Positions 48,018 through 60,104 of a DNA stretch of 64,000 nucleotides are shown here, one piece after another (within the stretch, counting starts at the first letter, position 1; each line of letters begins with the position of its first letter). The position numbers and the translations under genes are program-made. The stretch is from the NCBI GenBank assembly GCA_014773175.1, contig VXCM01001516.1:1-64000 (forward strand), read 5' to 3'. The stretch comes from Lucifuga dentata (Eukaryota; Chordata; Actinopteri; Ophidiiformes; Bythitidae). The notes under the pieces are model-generated. The model searched no databases, was not told where the DNA came from, and saw only the letters and a program-made list of their open reading frames with translations.

Positions 48018-48055
48018 TCTGCCCCCTTCAGGCTTCAGACAGTGTTACACCTACA

Positions 48056-50189
48056 CTGCAAAACACACAAGAAGAGTCGTACGATCTTGTTTTAAATGGA
48101 TTCAGTTTCATTTTGTTTCTGATCAAATACTAGATTGTTGATCTTTGTTACATCTAGAACTGACTAAAAATAAGTCAGAAAAGTGGACCCAATGGTTGAC
48201 CAATTATCATCCCAAACATCTATGAGAAAACATGCTGAATTTGCTTATTTTAGAAATCAGACCAGTCGTAAGAAATCCTTAACAATGAAAGTTTTAATTT
48301 CTTAAGGGAAATAATTTACCATATAATAAAAAAAAATAAAGAAAAAAAAGCTTCATTAGAACATTTCTCAAGACTCGATTGCCTTGATTTATGCTGCGTT
48401 CAATTGAAATTTCTGATCTCCAAGTGGGAAAAGTCAAAGAAAAGTCCCCATCCACTAGGAATTCCAAGTCGGGGAAGACTCCTCAACCCCGAGTTCAGTA
48501 GTGAGATCATTTCAACATGGCTGCTCAAACCATAAACAATAATTTCTCTATTTATAAATGAACATTTAGAAGCATGTTCTTTAAATCAGTCAGACACAGT
48601 AACAGGTTAAACATAAAACAGCAATGCAGAAGCTGTTTCAAACAGACAAACAGCTAATAAATCTTAAAATGTAACTTTTTTGGTCCAACAGGGCAAACAA
48701 AACAAAAATTTTCATTGAGATGTCCATGTTGTCTCCCACTTTGTTTAGCTCAAACTTGCAGTGGCAGTAAATGAAGTAATTCCAAGTTACAGCTTCCCAG
48801 GTCTGAGCTATAATGAACACAGCGTTGCTTATATAAACCTAAACAGGCTTAAATCAAATTCATTATATCTAGTTTTACAGTCAAGTAGTGTTTGGTTTTG
48901 GTGAGAGTTTCATGCTAGTTTCAAGACATATGACTAAGTCATGTTAACTCACCCATTTGGCTGATTTTTTTTCTGTGTAATATGAGCAATTTTTACTGGA
49001 TTGCAACAAATTTGCCTGTAGTTGTGGATTTTTTGAAGTGTGTGACCTTATAACCAGGAGGATTGGAGAACAGAAATGTGTCGAGGAAGACAAAGAGAAG
49101 AGGACATATTTAAGCATGTATTACTTTTTGTATTGACATCAGGGAAGTATAACAGATAGGGGAGGAAGAGCTGGGGCCAGTGGTTGAAAAGGCTTGAAAA
49201 ATGGGGGGGTCAAACCACTTTATCTGTTTTAGTGGTCTGACTATGAGCCAGAGTAGAAATTAGACAGGATGAGGTCGCCGTGGCTCCAAGTGTTTCACCT
49301 GATGCAGACACTTCCCTGATCGATCCTGTTTCACACAGCCACAGTTTCTCAGTTTCAAACCCAAAAACATCTCAGCGCTTCTTCGGTTATTAACTACCAA
49401 CTTCAGCACTTGCAGCAAAGATTTTAACAAACAGAAAATGGAGGATAATAATCCCCAAAATTCCAGGGTGTGGACACAATAATACAACCCACTACAGCAT
49501 CGGAAATTGGTACTGATGTGTTAAATATTATCAAAGCTAAAAAGAATCTAAAACCAAGATTGAAACTAGTAAAAAAATGAATATGTGTGATATATATTTT
49601 CTGTTTTTAATTTGTTTTCTGTTCATGTGCAAGATTAAAATAAGTGTGACTTTGGACAGAGAACTGGCCAATTTTTTCTCTGAATCAGAATGCAATTAGG
49701 ACAAAATTATGGCTCTTCTCTTTTCTTAACTCACTTCAAAAATTTTTCAAAAGAAGGTAATTTTAAAATGGTTCATGATTTGTTGTTTTACAAAATGCCT
49801 GCTATGAGTGCTTAAGTCTTAAAAATACAAGAACTATAAATGAAATAATGAAACATAGATACAAACCTAAGTTGAAACTATTAAATCCACAAGACCTGAA
49901 CTCCTTGTTAATACTTTTGTTCCTGAGTTAGTTGTTCAGTTTAAGAAGTTCTTTACCTTGAAATTGAAATAAAAAATAGAAGACAGTTTAAATAAAAAGT
50001 AAGAAATCAAAGCTCTAATAACCCTGGTTAGCAGCAACATTGCACGCTGACATGTTTTTCAGCATTTCAGTCTCCATATTGCTGCATCTCATACATACAG
50101 TATACATCTTTGCCACTTCCTGTCATAATCTATTGTTATCTTTGTAAGTACTTGTGTGTGTTCTTAACACTTACAGAGTGCGATGTGTA
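48056..50189. other. Upstream flank or 5' intron of diras1
   Basis: No exon recognised. Around 48390-48520 the text TGCTGCGTTCAATTGAAAT and CCAAGTCGGGGAAGAC resembles a common teleost interspersed repeat, but its ends were not defined. If diras1 has a remote 5' exon this is intronic. Confidence 0.4.
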
Positions 50190-51804
50190 CAGTTCTGTGA
50201 AAAACTATTCGACACTCTCCTGATTTCTTCTATTTGTGTGTGTATCTTATCATAAATTGTGTCAGATCGTCACACAAAATCTAACATAAAACAAAAGCAA
50301 CCTGAGTAAACCTAAAATACAAGTTTTAAAGGATAATTGTATTTATTGAAGCAAAAAGGTTATGTAATACCAACTAGGCCTTTGTGAAAAAGTAATCGCT
50401 CCCTGAGCTTAATAGATAGTTGTGCCTTAGCAGCAACAACTGCAACCAAATGCTTCCAATAACTGGAGATCAGTCTCTGACATTGCTGGAATTTTGTGGT
50501 GGAATTTTGTTCCACTCTTCTTTGCAGAACTGCTTTAGTGTTGCCACAGTGGAGGATTTGCCAGCATGAACTGCTCTTTTCAGGTCCCACCACAGCATCT
50601 CAATGGGGTTCAGGTCAGGACTGACTAGGCCACTCCAGAACTTTAATTTTATTCCTTTTGAGCCATTCAGAGGTCAAATTACTCTTATGCTTGGGATTGT
50701 TGTCTTGCTGCAAAACCCAGTTGCGCTTGAGCTTCAACTCAGAATGATGATCTGGCGTTCTCCTTCAGAATTCTCTGGGAGAGAGCGGAATTCATGTTTC
50801 CCTCAATTATGGCAAGCCACCCTGGCCTGGAAGCAGTAAAGCATCCCCACAACATTACACCACCACCTCCATGCTTGACCGTAGATATAATGTTCTTTTT
50901 GTGGAATTCTGTGTTTGGTATACGTCAGACGTAGCGGGACCCCTGTCTTCCAAACAGTTCAACTTTCGACTCATGAGTCCATTCTCCCAAAAGATTTGAG
51001 GGTCATCAAGGTGTGTTGTGGCAAAATTCAGATGAGCCTTAATGTTCTTCTGGGTTAGCAATGGTTTTCGCCTCACCACTCTCCCATGGATGCCATTTCT
51101 ACCCACCCAGTGTCTTTTGGACAGTGGAGACATGACATCTGACCTTTATTGAGGTGAGAGAGGCCTGCAGTTCCTTGGATCTTTTCCTTGGATCTTTTGT
51201 GACTTCCTGGATGAGTCGTCGCTGCTCTTGGAGGAATTTTGGAAGGTCGGCCACTTCTGGGAAGGTTCACTATAGTTCCAAGTCTTCCCTATTTGTAGAT
51301 AATGTCTTTCGCTGTAGATTTCTGTGGAGTCCCCAGAGCCTTAGAAATAGCTTTGTAACCCTTCCAGACTGATGTATTTCAATCACCTACTTCCTCATCT
51401 CTTCTGGAATGTCTTTTGATCTTAGCATAGTGTGCTACTGATGAGACCTTTTAGACAATTTCATGCTTCTGAAAATGTCTATTTAAATGATCAGGGCTGG
51501 TAGTAATCAGGCCTAGGTGTGTCTAGTGTGTCTAGCCCAGCTACAACCAGTTATCAATGCAGTTTAGTAGTTTTTTGGATGTAGTAACTAAGGGGGTGAA
51601 TACTTTTTCACACAGGAGTAGTTGGTATTACATAACCTTTTTGCTTCAATAAAATATAATTATCATTTAAAACTTGTATTTTGTGTTTGCCGGTTGCCTT
51701 TGTTTTATGTTAGATTTTGTTTGAAGATCTGAAACAGCTTAGTATGAGCTACACACAAAAAGAGAATAAATCAGGAGGGGGTCGAATATTTTTTCACAGC
51801 ACTG
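50190..51804 (-). mobile_element. Tc1-like transposon relic with dead transposase
   Basis: Ends CAGTTCTGTGAAAAACTATTCGAC and, reverse complemented, CAGTGCTGTGAAAAAATATTCGAC are matching terminal inverted repeats. Further similarity around CAAAAAGGTTATGTAATACC extends the inverted repeat to about 200 bp. The left end abuts TA, the Tc1/mariner target. The minus strand carries broken transposase pieces: THLDDPQIFWENG and MSRKLNCLEDRG (50855-51133), a WGCF-like region, then LKRAVHAGKSS and EEWNKIP-like text (50360-50593). Frames change and stops occur throughout, so it is inactive. Confidence 0.85.
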
Positions 51805-51811
51805 CAAGCGA

Positions 51812-53194
51812 GAGTGTGTGCATGTGCGAGCGTGCGTGACTCTGCATTGTATCTGTTGCATTATTTATCTGTTGTGGCTCTAAACTTGCTATAAGATCCC
51901 ATAATAAGGTTCTCCTTCAGTTGCGATCATACGGCACTCTCTAAGCACTAGCTGTAATGAAACAGTAAATTGACATCAATACCAGATGGAATAAGTGGAT
52001 TTCTGTCACGTTCGCACTGCTCGCACCACTATTGATGGCAGGGCCTCTGTAATTGCATTGCAAGGTTCTAGTTAATATCAGTCAAGGAGTTCAAAATAAA
52101 TGGGGATTCAGGGAGTGCCTCTTGAGTTTTATAGTCAGTCTACAGAGTTGAAAGTCTGGGCGATGCATAAGAATGTTTTACATCCATGAAGACACACAAC
52201 TATGGTTTAATTTGGAGGAAAGATCTCTGCATATTAACTGTTTTAATCTGGTGTGGCAAAGCAGAAAATAGTGCTTAATGGCTCCGTGATGATGCATTCA
52301 GTGTTTTTGAGATAGTGAGAGATACTGTCAAAAATCTGTCTAAATGTTGCTTGGCAATAAGATCCGTCTTGTGTGACTGAATCAGAAATGGTGGGATAAC
52401 ACCTCATGAAGCTTAGCACTGTTGCTCTTCAAAGTTATGGGTGGAAGGAATACTCAAATGCTTTACTTAAGAAAAAATAATGTAAGAACAGAAAAATATT
52501 CTTAAACAAGCAAAAGTCTCACATTCAAACTTTAACTTCAGTGCAGGTAAGTATTTATAGTAGAATTTACTTGAGTATCAAAAGTAAAAGTAAACATAGT
52601 GAGGGATGGTCATCACACTGTAAATTATTGATGCATAAATGAATTGAGGAAAAACTGAGAAATTTTATCCATGTAGTTCCCACCCCATTGTACTTAAGTA
52701 AAATTTTGAAGTACTTGTACATCTATTGCACAATTTATTGTACAAGCTAAAACCTCATATCTTAGCTTTGTTTTAGCAAGACAGGACAAATCATTTTTGA
52801 TATTTTCTAAGGAGTTTTAAAAAGGGAAAGAGGTTTGCGAATTTTATCAATCTCTGGAACAGCACGTAATCTTTTTAGTGATCTGAAAAAAAGGACCAAA
52901 AACACCTTGTCTCTTCAAATATTTCCCTATATTTCCAGTTTTTTTATATACGGTAATTCCAATCTCCAAATTTGCAGATACAAGGTTTTTCCACAGTATT
53001 AGGTGAGAAAACCCTGATCTCTAATTTTGAGGATATTTAGAATTTAACACAAGAATCAGGATGTACTTTTGATGCTATAGCATAAATACTACAAATACTC
53101 CTTTACTTGCACTTACATAAGTTAAATTTTGAATGGATAACATTAAATTATCTACATTTGTCTGCCAGTTCATTTTTAATACAAAATGACAATC

Positions 53195-53245
<51 letters not shown>

Positions 53246-56200
53246 CTTTTAATTATGATTTGCTTCACTGATTATCTTCTCTCATTTTCTCTCCATCTTT
53301 TTTCTGCATCTTAACATCATCAACCTGCTGTCTTTTCCTTTATCCTGCTCTCTGAGCATCCTCCTCTCGCTGTTCCTCTCCTGTCTCCTGCTCCCTCACT
53401 CCCCAGGTCTCCATGCTGTTTAATCAATAATCTAAGGCCGCTGTGGTTTTGATCGATGGTGTCGTCTGTCTGGGTCCCGTCAGTCTGTCATCCTGCCTCT
53501 GTGCCTGTTGGTTTTTGGATGAGGGATTCAGCTCGGTGACAGCGATCCTGCTTATCAAAACCTTCCTCTTCTCCCTCCTTTCCTTCTCTCTCACCTGAAC
53601 TAAAATTAGATACCTCCCTCCCTCTGTCACCAGCTATAACAGCACTCACATATACAGTACCATCCATGCACACACATATACACACACGCACTGTGGTGCT
53701 GCTGTTTCACATTCGTCCTTCACACCAGGCCTCAGATTAATGACACTCCTTTTAAACTCAACCTGTCTCTCTTTCTCCTCCTCTCCTTTCATTTGATTTG
53801 AAACAGGGCTGCAGATTCTTCATGAATTAATGGTATACTATAAATGCATGTGTTGCAGCATAGCCATACTCCATTAGGAGAAAGCTTTGACACAGACCAA
53901 CAGGCCTCCTCTCCTCTCAGTCAGAAAATGGATGCAACGCGGCTTTCTCCACTCGTGTATTTCACAGAGTGAGCAAGGAAATGTCACCTTTTGTGAAAAT
54001 ATGCACATAATTTCCCTCAAGAGGGCCACTTACATGGCAGCACAAAGGAAGTGCATTAACCAACATCAAACACAATGCCATTCAACAGATCAAGAGCCTG
54101 ATTAAATAGACACCCACAAAGCAGTCCCATGATGTCTTGCAGAAAAAGGGTCTGAATCGAGGTTCGGATACTGGAATGCTGCGGACACATGACTATTTGG
54201 TGATCAAGATTGACTCATTTTCAGTTTTGGAATATTTTGTCAGGATTACTGGTTTGCTGACTGTCATCCATGTTCTTCTGACTTTTACATACAAATAGCA
54301 CACACTCACACGTGCAGCTGTGCAAACACACAGTCACACACACCTATCTGAAACCTGCACAGACTTTGTCAGGCAGATGTCTGGCCTATTCTTTACAGCT
54401 GAGTGTGTGTGAGGGATGAATCATGACTGAGGCTTTGCCATTGTGAAAACACTGTAGAGATCCATGTATACATGTTCATTCAGTCTCACATATTCAGTCA
54501 CACTGTGGCTTTCCCGTGTTTGCACTGGCAACCAAAACACACAAATCAAAAATTCACGGAGAAGAGGATTCACGTGTGTTTATCTTAAAATTTGATGATG
54601 TGTTGGAATTAAGTCAAAATTTAAGAATATCACTTATTTTTTGCCACAAAAAAAACACAAAAAAAACAAAAAAAACAACACAAGACAGATAAGACTATCT
54701 GTTTTCCATCTTTATGCGTGTTCCTGCTTAAGGGTGATGATGCAAAGAAAGGAAACAAGCTCTAGGATTTCCTTTCATATCCAGCAGAATAAAATCTATA
54801 AAATATGTTTATGATCCAACTGAACTGTGAATTTTCTCCACTGAATGCACTGCAGGGTGCTGTGTGGCTAACGTGCCAGTATTTTAAAAAGAGTCAAGGG
54901 ATGAGCACTTCATTTATGGCCTCATTCTGAACTTTTCTGCTAGTGAAATAGTGGTTTATTATTTTAGATTGCATTGTTTATGATCTATGATGATTATTTT
55001 TGGCTAATAAAAACTTTTTCATTTTACATCCCACCAATAACTTCATCTCTCCAAAATTTGAGCTTTTCAGAAACTCAAAAATGCAGGTTTGGTTGGATGT
55101 ATATGACATAGGTTTTAACACATTAATGTTTTACTCAAATGTTTAAAATTATGTAAATAAACAATTTGCAGCTAAAGACACATAAAAAATATCTGTTTTC
55201 ATGTTTTCGTGTCTATGTACAATATTGCCAAGTTAGCTTTTTGATCCAAACATGAAAGCGCAAATTAAGCATTATGCAAAATTAAAAAATTACATTTAAA
55301 TACAGACTTAAAATTTATCATCATTTCCTTGTGCAATATCATTCAAATAGGTGCCTTGTATACATTAGGATATAGATGTCATAATAACTGTTTGTGGAGT
55401 GTTAGGGGTGTGAGAGAGGTTATGGGTTGTCAACAGTGTCAGTCTATATGGTGAGTGATCCTACACATGTCGTGGAGTTTGCATGGTGTGCATTCAACTG
55501 TGTGAGAGATTGAGGCACTGTGGTCTTGGCTTAGTAGCTAATCATTGAGCTTAACCTCCTCTGTGCTCCTGGCCTGATCTGCATTGACCCAATTCCCAGG
55601 ACTTAAGTCACCAGCAGTCTCACTATAAGACTCCATGCAGCTGCTGAAGCCCTCTAATACACACATACACACACACACTTCACTTTAATGCCCCACTGTG
55701 GTAAGGACGTATCAGCTGAACCAGACACAGTAAAAGTAACAGTTATCTGTTGACACTCATGCCGTCTTGTTTAACCCAGAGTAGATTTTTTTTTTTTTTT
55801 TTTTTTTTTTTGTGATTGTGAAGACGCATTTTGTTGTTTCTGGGTGGGAAAATGCCTCCAAAATGTTGATTTTTAAAGTACTAGTAAAAACAATTTTAAT
55901 GGTAAGTATTTTTTGTCAATCTATTCTGAAAATGTTGCAGAAATTCTTCATCCTGTTGATTTAGAGAACTTGGAGTCCTACAGTAGCTCTATCTGCACTG
56001 TGCTTGGTCAGTAGAAACATCTGGTGGAACCCTTTATTATTCTACAAAAGGTGAGTAAAATATTTATGAAGCGTAGTGGCCCAGCCCTTTTTTTTTTCAA
56101 AGTTGAAGGCATTTTTTTTGAATATGTGAAGGAGGTGTGGTCAAGCTAAAACAGGGGGTAAAGTTGCTCTTTAAATAGCTTTAAAACAGTCCACAAAATG

Positions 56201-59000
56201 AACCAAGCACACCTTTCTTACTGCACAATCCAAATGCTTCTCAGTATTTTCTCTCATTAGCATATAGCTTGTCAGATTGAATGGCTGTTGCTCATAAAAA
56301 GTGGCAAGGGAGATCGAAGGAGTGAGAAAGGAAGCAGTATGAGTCTAACAGCGAGAGGCTGGACAGTCAGATTTAGAATTTCTGATTATTATGGTGAAGT
56401 TTAAACAGAAAATAACTTTTAGAATATTACAGGAATTTTTACCACTGTATGTGTAAGCAAGAAACCAAACAAAAAAGAAACACATAAGCAGCATTACTTG
56501 AGCCTTCAGCTCTTTGAAAACTACTCCAGCTGCAGCATTTATATACAAAATAAATGCTGCAGCTAGTCATTATGTCTCTCTGAAATTCATCGATTAAAAT
56601 ACAATATGTTAGAGATGAACTCCTACTCATTTTTACTTGTTCAATAGGAGTTCAAGAGAAAAATATTTTAATTCCCACAATAAACCCCTGAGCAGGAATC
56701 AAACTTTCTATCCATAATTAGATGCTACAGCAGAAGCTTTACACTGACTGGATGTAAGATGTCCATCTAATTAGTGTTTGAGTGTATATTAGTACAAACT
56801 TGACCTGGGGAACCCTGGGTTTCTCCGTCTGGCCTCTCCATAAGAACTTGCTAATACCACACCTTCACAATCTGGGAAACAGAGATGCACCAAAGCTGGG
56901 TCTCGGAAAAGCAGAGAAATTCAGTTTTCAGCTCCAGTAATTCTCAGTGTTTCTTGATGGTGGAATCAATCTTCTTTTCGTTTGTCCTCAAAATGTGTTT
57001 TACTCTATCCCCCCNCCCCCCCCCCCCCCCGAAAGAAGACCTATTTTTAGAAAGTACATGGGCTCTAACATGACTGATGTACTAATTACAGCTTGGTGAA
57101 GTGTGTTACAGGAGTCTGGCTGCAGTGACAGATGGTGACGGAGTAGGGAGTTTTGGAATGACTCCATTGATACAGGCAAGATCAATCAGACACAGCTTCT
57201 TTATAATACCAGCTGATCCAGGTCCGATAACAACGCATATGGTTTAACTCAGAAACAACAGGGGAATCCCACTGCTGACTCTGTACAATTTTGATAAAGT
57301 GAATTTATGTTTGTGCATCTCAAACTATTACAACCAAATTATTTTCTCAGATTTGATGAACAAATGATGAAGGATGAATGGTGATGACAGTATTAAATGA
57401 ATGCAAACATTTACCCAAAATGTCAAAAGAAACAACATAATTCAGAGGTCACAGTTTGCATAATTGACTAGAACAGCCATCTTGACCTTCAATTAGTTAT
57501 GCATAAGCAGAAGAAATGCTTCGTAATCTGATGCATAATGAATAGAATATGGACCCTTCAAAGAAGGAGATGCCATCAGAACAACTACAAACACTTTCAT
57601 ATTGATCTGTTCCAGTTTTAAAGAGGATGTTTTATATTTATCTCAGAGGTGCTCAGGAGCCATGATGGATAAATTTAGATGCCATGAAGAAACACCACTT
57701 AACCATTTTTATCAGCAAGAATAAAGAGGTGAAGAACTACCACTCCAATCTAGATCTTGGAAGAAGTATTACAGGATACATTTTTGTTTCCTTTTAAGGT
57801 GAAACTGAAATGTTAATGAAGCCTGAGATAATACATATTTTTAAATAGTCGTTTTATTCATGGAGACACAAGTTCTTCCTCAGCAACAAACTGGATCACA
57901 TTCACACTGCCTCACACATTCACACCAGGCAGCTATCCAACACAACAGCTACTTCACACAATGTGCAATCCCTGAATAAAACTTACTTCACAGTCATTTT
58001 TAAGTAAGAGAGAGCTTTTGTTATTCACTTTCTTCACTCAGACTTCATATCAGCAAGTAACCTTGAACTCACAAGTGAATTGCTGTGTATTCTGGGCTAC
58101 TGCCAACTCACTGCTGACAAGGACGGTGACACTGACAGAATGAAAATGGTGAAAATGAAACATTATTGGATGGACTTTCACTGAAGAAAAGCGCTGTTAG
58201 ATTGAATTTATTACTTAGCAACTTGTTGGACAAAAAGCAAATAAAAGCCTCTTTGATCTTAGATGCGTGTAAGATATTAATTCATTTAGTCGTGTTTATA
58301 GAAAAAACTGCACCCAAACAGTCCCAAAAATGAATGTGCTTCATTCTCTGGAGCCTGTTTCTTGGCCACAAAAAGCTATTTAAGAGACAAATTGGACTCA
58401 AGGTCCCAGTTTTGGGTGGATCTGACTCTGCAGTTGTAGAAAACTATGCTCCTGTGTGTGTTTTAAGCTTCCACTGCCACATCCTTGGCAGAATTCACAT
58501 CTTTCTCTGCATCTGGCCAAACACACCCTGAAGTGCTAAAAATATCTGCTGGAGATGTGGCAATATTGTCATCGTAATCATCAATGATGATAATCAGCAC
58601 TGATACTCTAACATCTAACATCATCAGCATGGTCATAAATGTCACCATCACAGCCAGCATCATCTTGCATTTCTGTTTTCTTTGCTACATTAGGTAGAAG
58701 CATTTTCTGTCCTTCTCAGCTTGAGCTACTCTTATGCAACCACACAGTGGTCATTTCAGCGCAGATAAACTCCCTCACACTTTCACTTATCCACCTCTTT
58801 GAGCAACACATGCAAGCTGTGCTACAACAATCCATCTCCACTATGCTCAATCACACACTTTGATGCTTAATCACTGGATTTACTGCCATGAATCCCTCCT
58901 CTCCTCTATTAGCAGCATTTCTCTGAAACCAACACACACACACACAGATTGGCAGCCTTCAATGCATACAGGAAGTTGAGTCACATACAGCATGGGGGGT
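51812..59000. other. Large gene-free interval
   Basis: No exon supported on either strand. Holds repeat fragments of the ACTTAAGTA/ACTTGAGTA type (52430-52740), a CA microsatellite (53195-53244), T-runs (55785-55811) and a C-run with a lone N (57015). Could be the long 5' intron of diras1 or intergenic. Confidence 0.5.
53195..53244. repeat. (AC)n microsatellite
   Basis: Pure AC run of about 25 units. Confidence 0.95.
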
Positions 59001-59016
59001 GGGGTTGGGGGTGGGG
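58994..59016 (+). other. G-quadruplex motif
   Basis: Four G-runs of 6, 4, 5 and 4 separated by 1-2 nt (G6-T-G4-TT-G5-T-G4). This exceeds the usual G3+N1-7 rule and lies about 0.9 kb to the left of the CpG-containing block near 59.2-59.9 kb. Folding is predicted, not shown. Confidence 0.7.
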
Positions 59017-59379
59017 ACTACATGATTCACTAGTCCTTTTGTATGACACAACAGACCCACAACAAACAAGAGATAGACGCACAGAGATCCAGATGGCGGA
59101 TATATACTGTATGTGGGATTAACTATGACATTTGCCACAGAAATCAGGAGTTATGCGTCACGCTGGCGTCATTATATTGCACACGTATAGTCTGATGTTG
59201 ACGTGCATTTATGCTTCAGCTATAGGCAGGAGGGGCTGGCAGGATGGCTGGCTGTCGGTCCGCAGATTGGTGCGCGACGCCATTACAGACCACCCTACTC
59301 TTGCTTGTTTCATTCATAAATACCGGAGGATCGCCATCTCGCAGCTATGCCATCATTTCGCAGTGGTGGCCCCCCCCAN

Positions 59380-59421
<42 letters not shown>
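59380..59421. repeat. (CT)n microsatellite next to a C-run and N
   Basis: CCCCCCCA-N (59379) precedes about 21 CT units. A second CT run is at 59837-59871. Confidence 0.9.
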
Positions 59422-59423
<2 letters not shown>

Positions 59424-59701
59424 GCTGACTGCCAATATGGCTGTGCGGGCATCGGCTTTGCATACCATTGACACGACAGAGGTTATCAAATGCAATTGTG
59501 AGACGTGATAAGAGCTGGTGGAGATGCAGCTGATACGCATCTAAATCGGCAACATAAATAAAGAAAAAAGAAGATTTGGTGTCCCGTTTATAGGCGGGAA
59601 TCGTGTGCGCACAGCCAGAATAAGGCAATGAAGCGCAGTTACGCCACTGAATACCAACATCTAACCGCCGTATAAGATGGGAATGAAGAGCATCTTCATA
59701 C

Positions 59702-59834
59702 CTGGACGTGAAGAATAGCTCCGCTTCAGGATTGTCTTTGGTCGAGACGGATGAGACAAACGCCGAAAGCGTCTTAAAGCATTTTACGCGGTTCATGTAG
59801 AGCTCATGTCGTCCGATTTCCAACCACCACAGCA

Positions 59835-59871
<37 letters not shown>
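59702..59871 (-). other. Possible remote 5' UTR exon of diras1
   Basis: On the minus strand GTCCAG|GTATGAAG is a good donor ending an exon at 59702, within a local CG-containing block bounded by CT microsatellites. The next gene on this strand is diras1, whose ATG exon has a clear acceptor at 48056. A minus-strand open frame of about 156 codons covers 59353-59823 but matches nothing I know. Weak, context-based assignment. Confidence 0.25.
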
Positions 59872-59873
<2 letters not shown>

Positions 59874-60046
59874 ATAGGACGTGGGAGGTGCTATGCCTTT
59901 TCTGTCCACACTTAATTTTATTTTACTTCACTTCTAGACTTGTAGAGATTGGATAACAGCAAGACTGTTTCTGATTTCCCCTTTCATCGACATATATTAT
60001 CCTTTTCCCCTGAGTGGGATTCTGGTTGCAAAATAAGACCAAATGT

Positions 60047-60047
<1 letters not shown>

Positions 60048-60100
<53 letters not shown>

Positions 60101-60104
60101 AAAA
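60048..60104. repeat. (AC)n run followed by poly-A
   Basis: About 16 AC units run directly into about 25 adenines, like a retroposed tail fused with a microsatellite; no SINE body was recognised in front of it. Confidence 0.8.

Noticed and set aside
59353..59823. 156-codon minus-strand frame near 59.5 kb
   Set aside because: It ends in a CT microsatellite and matches no known protein. A noncoding exon with a donor at 59702 is at least as likely, so no protein was called.
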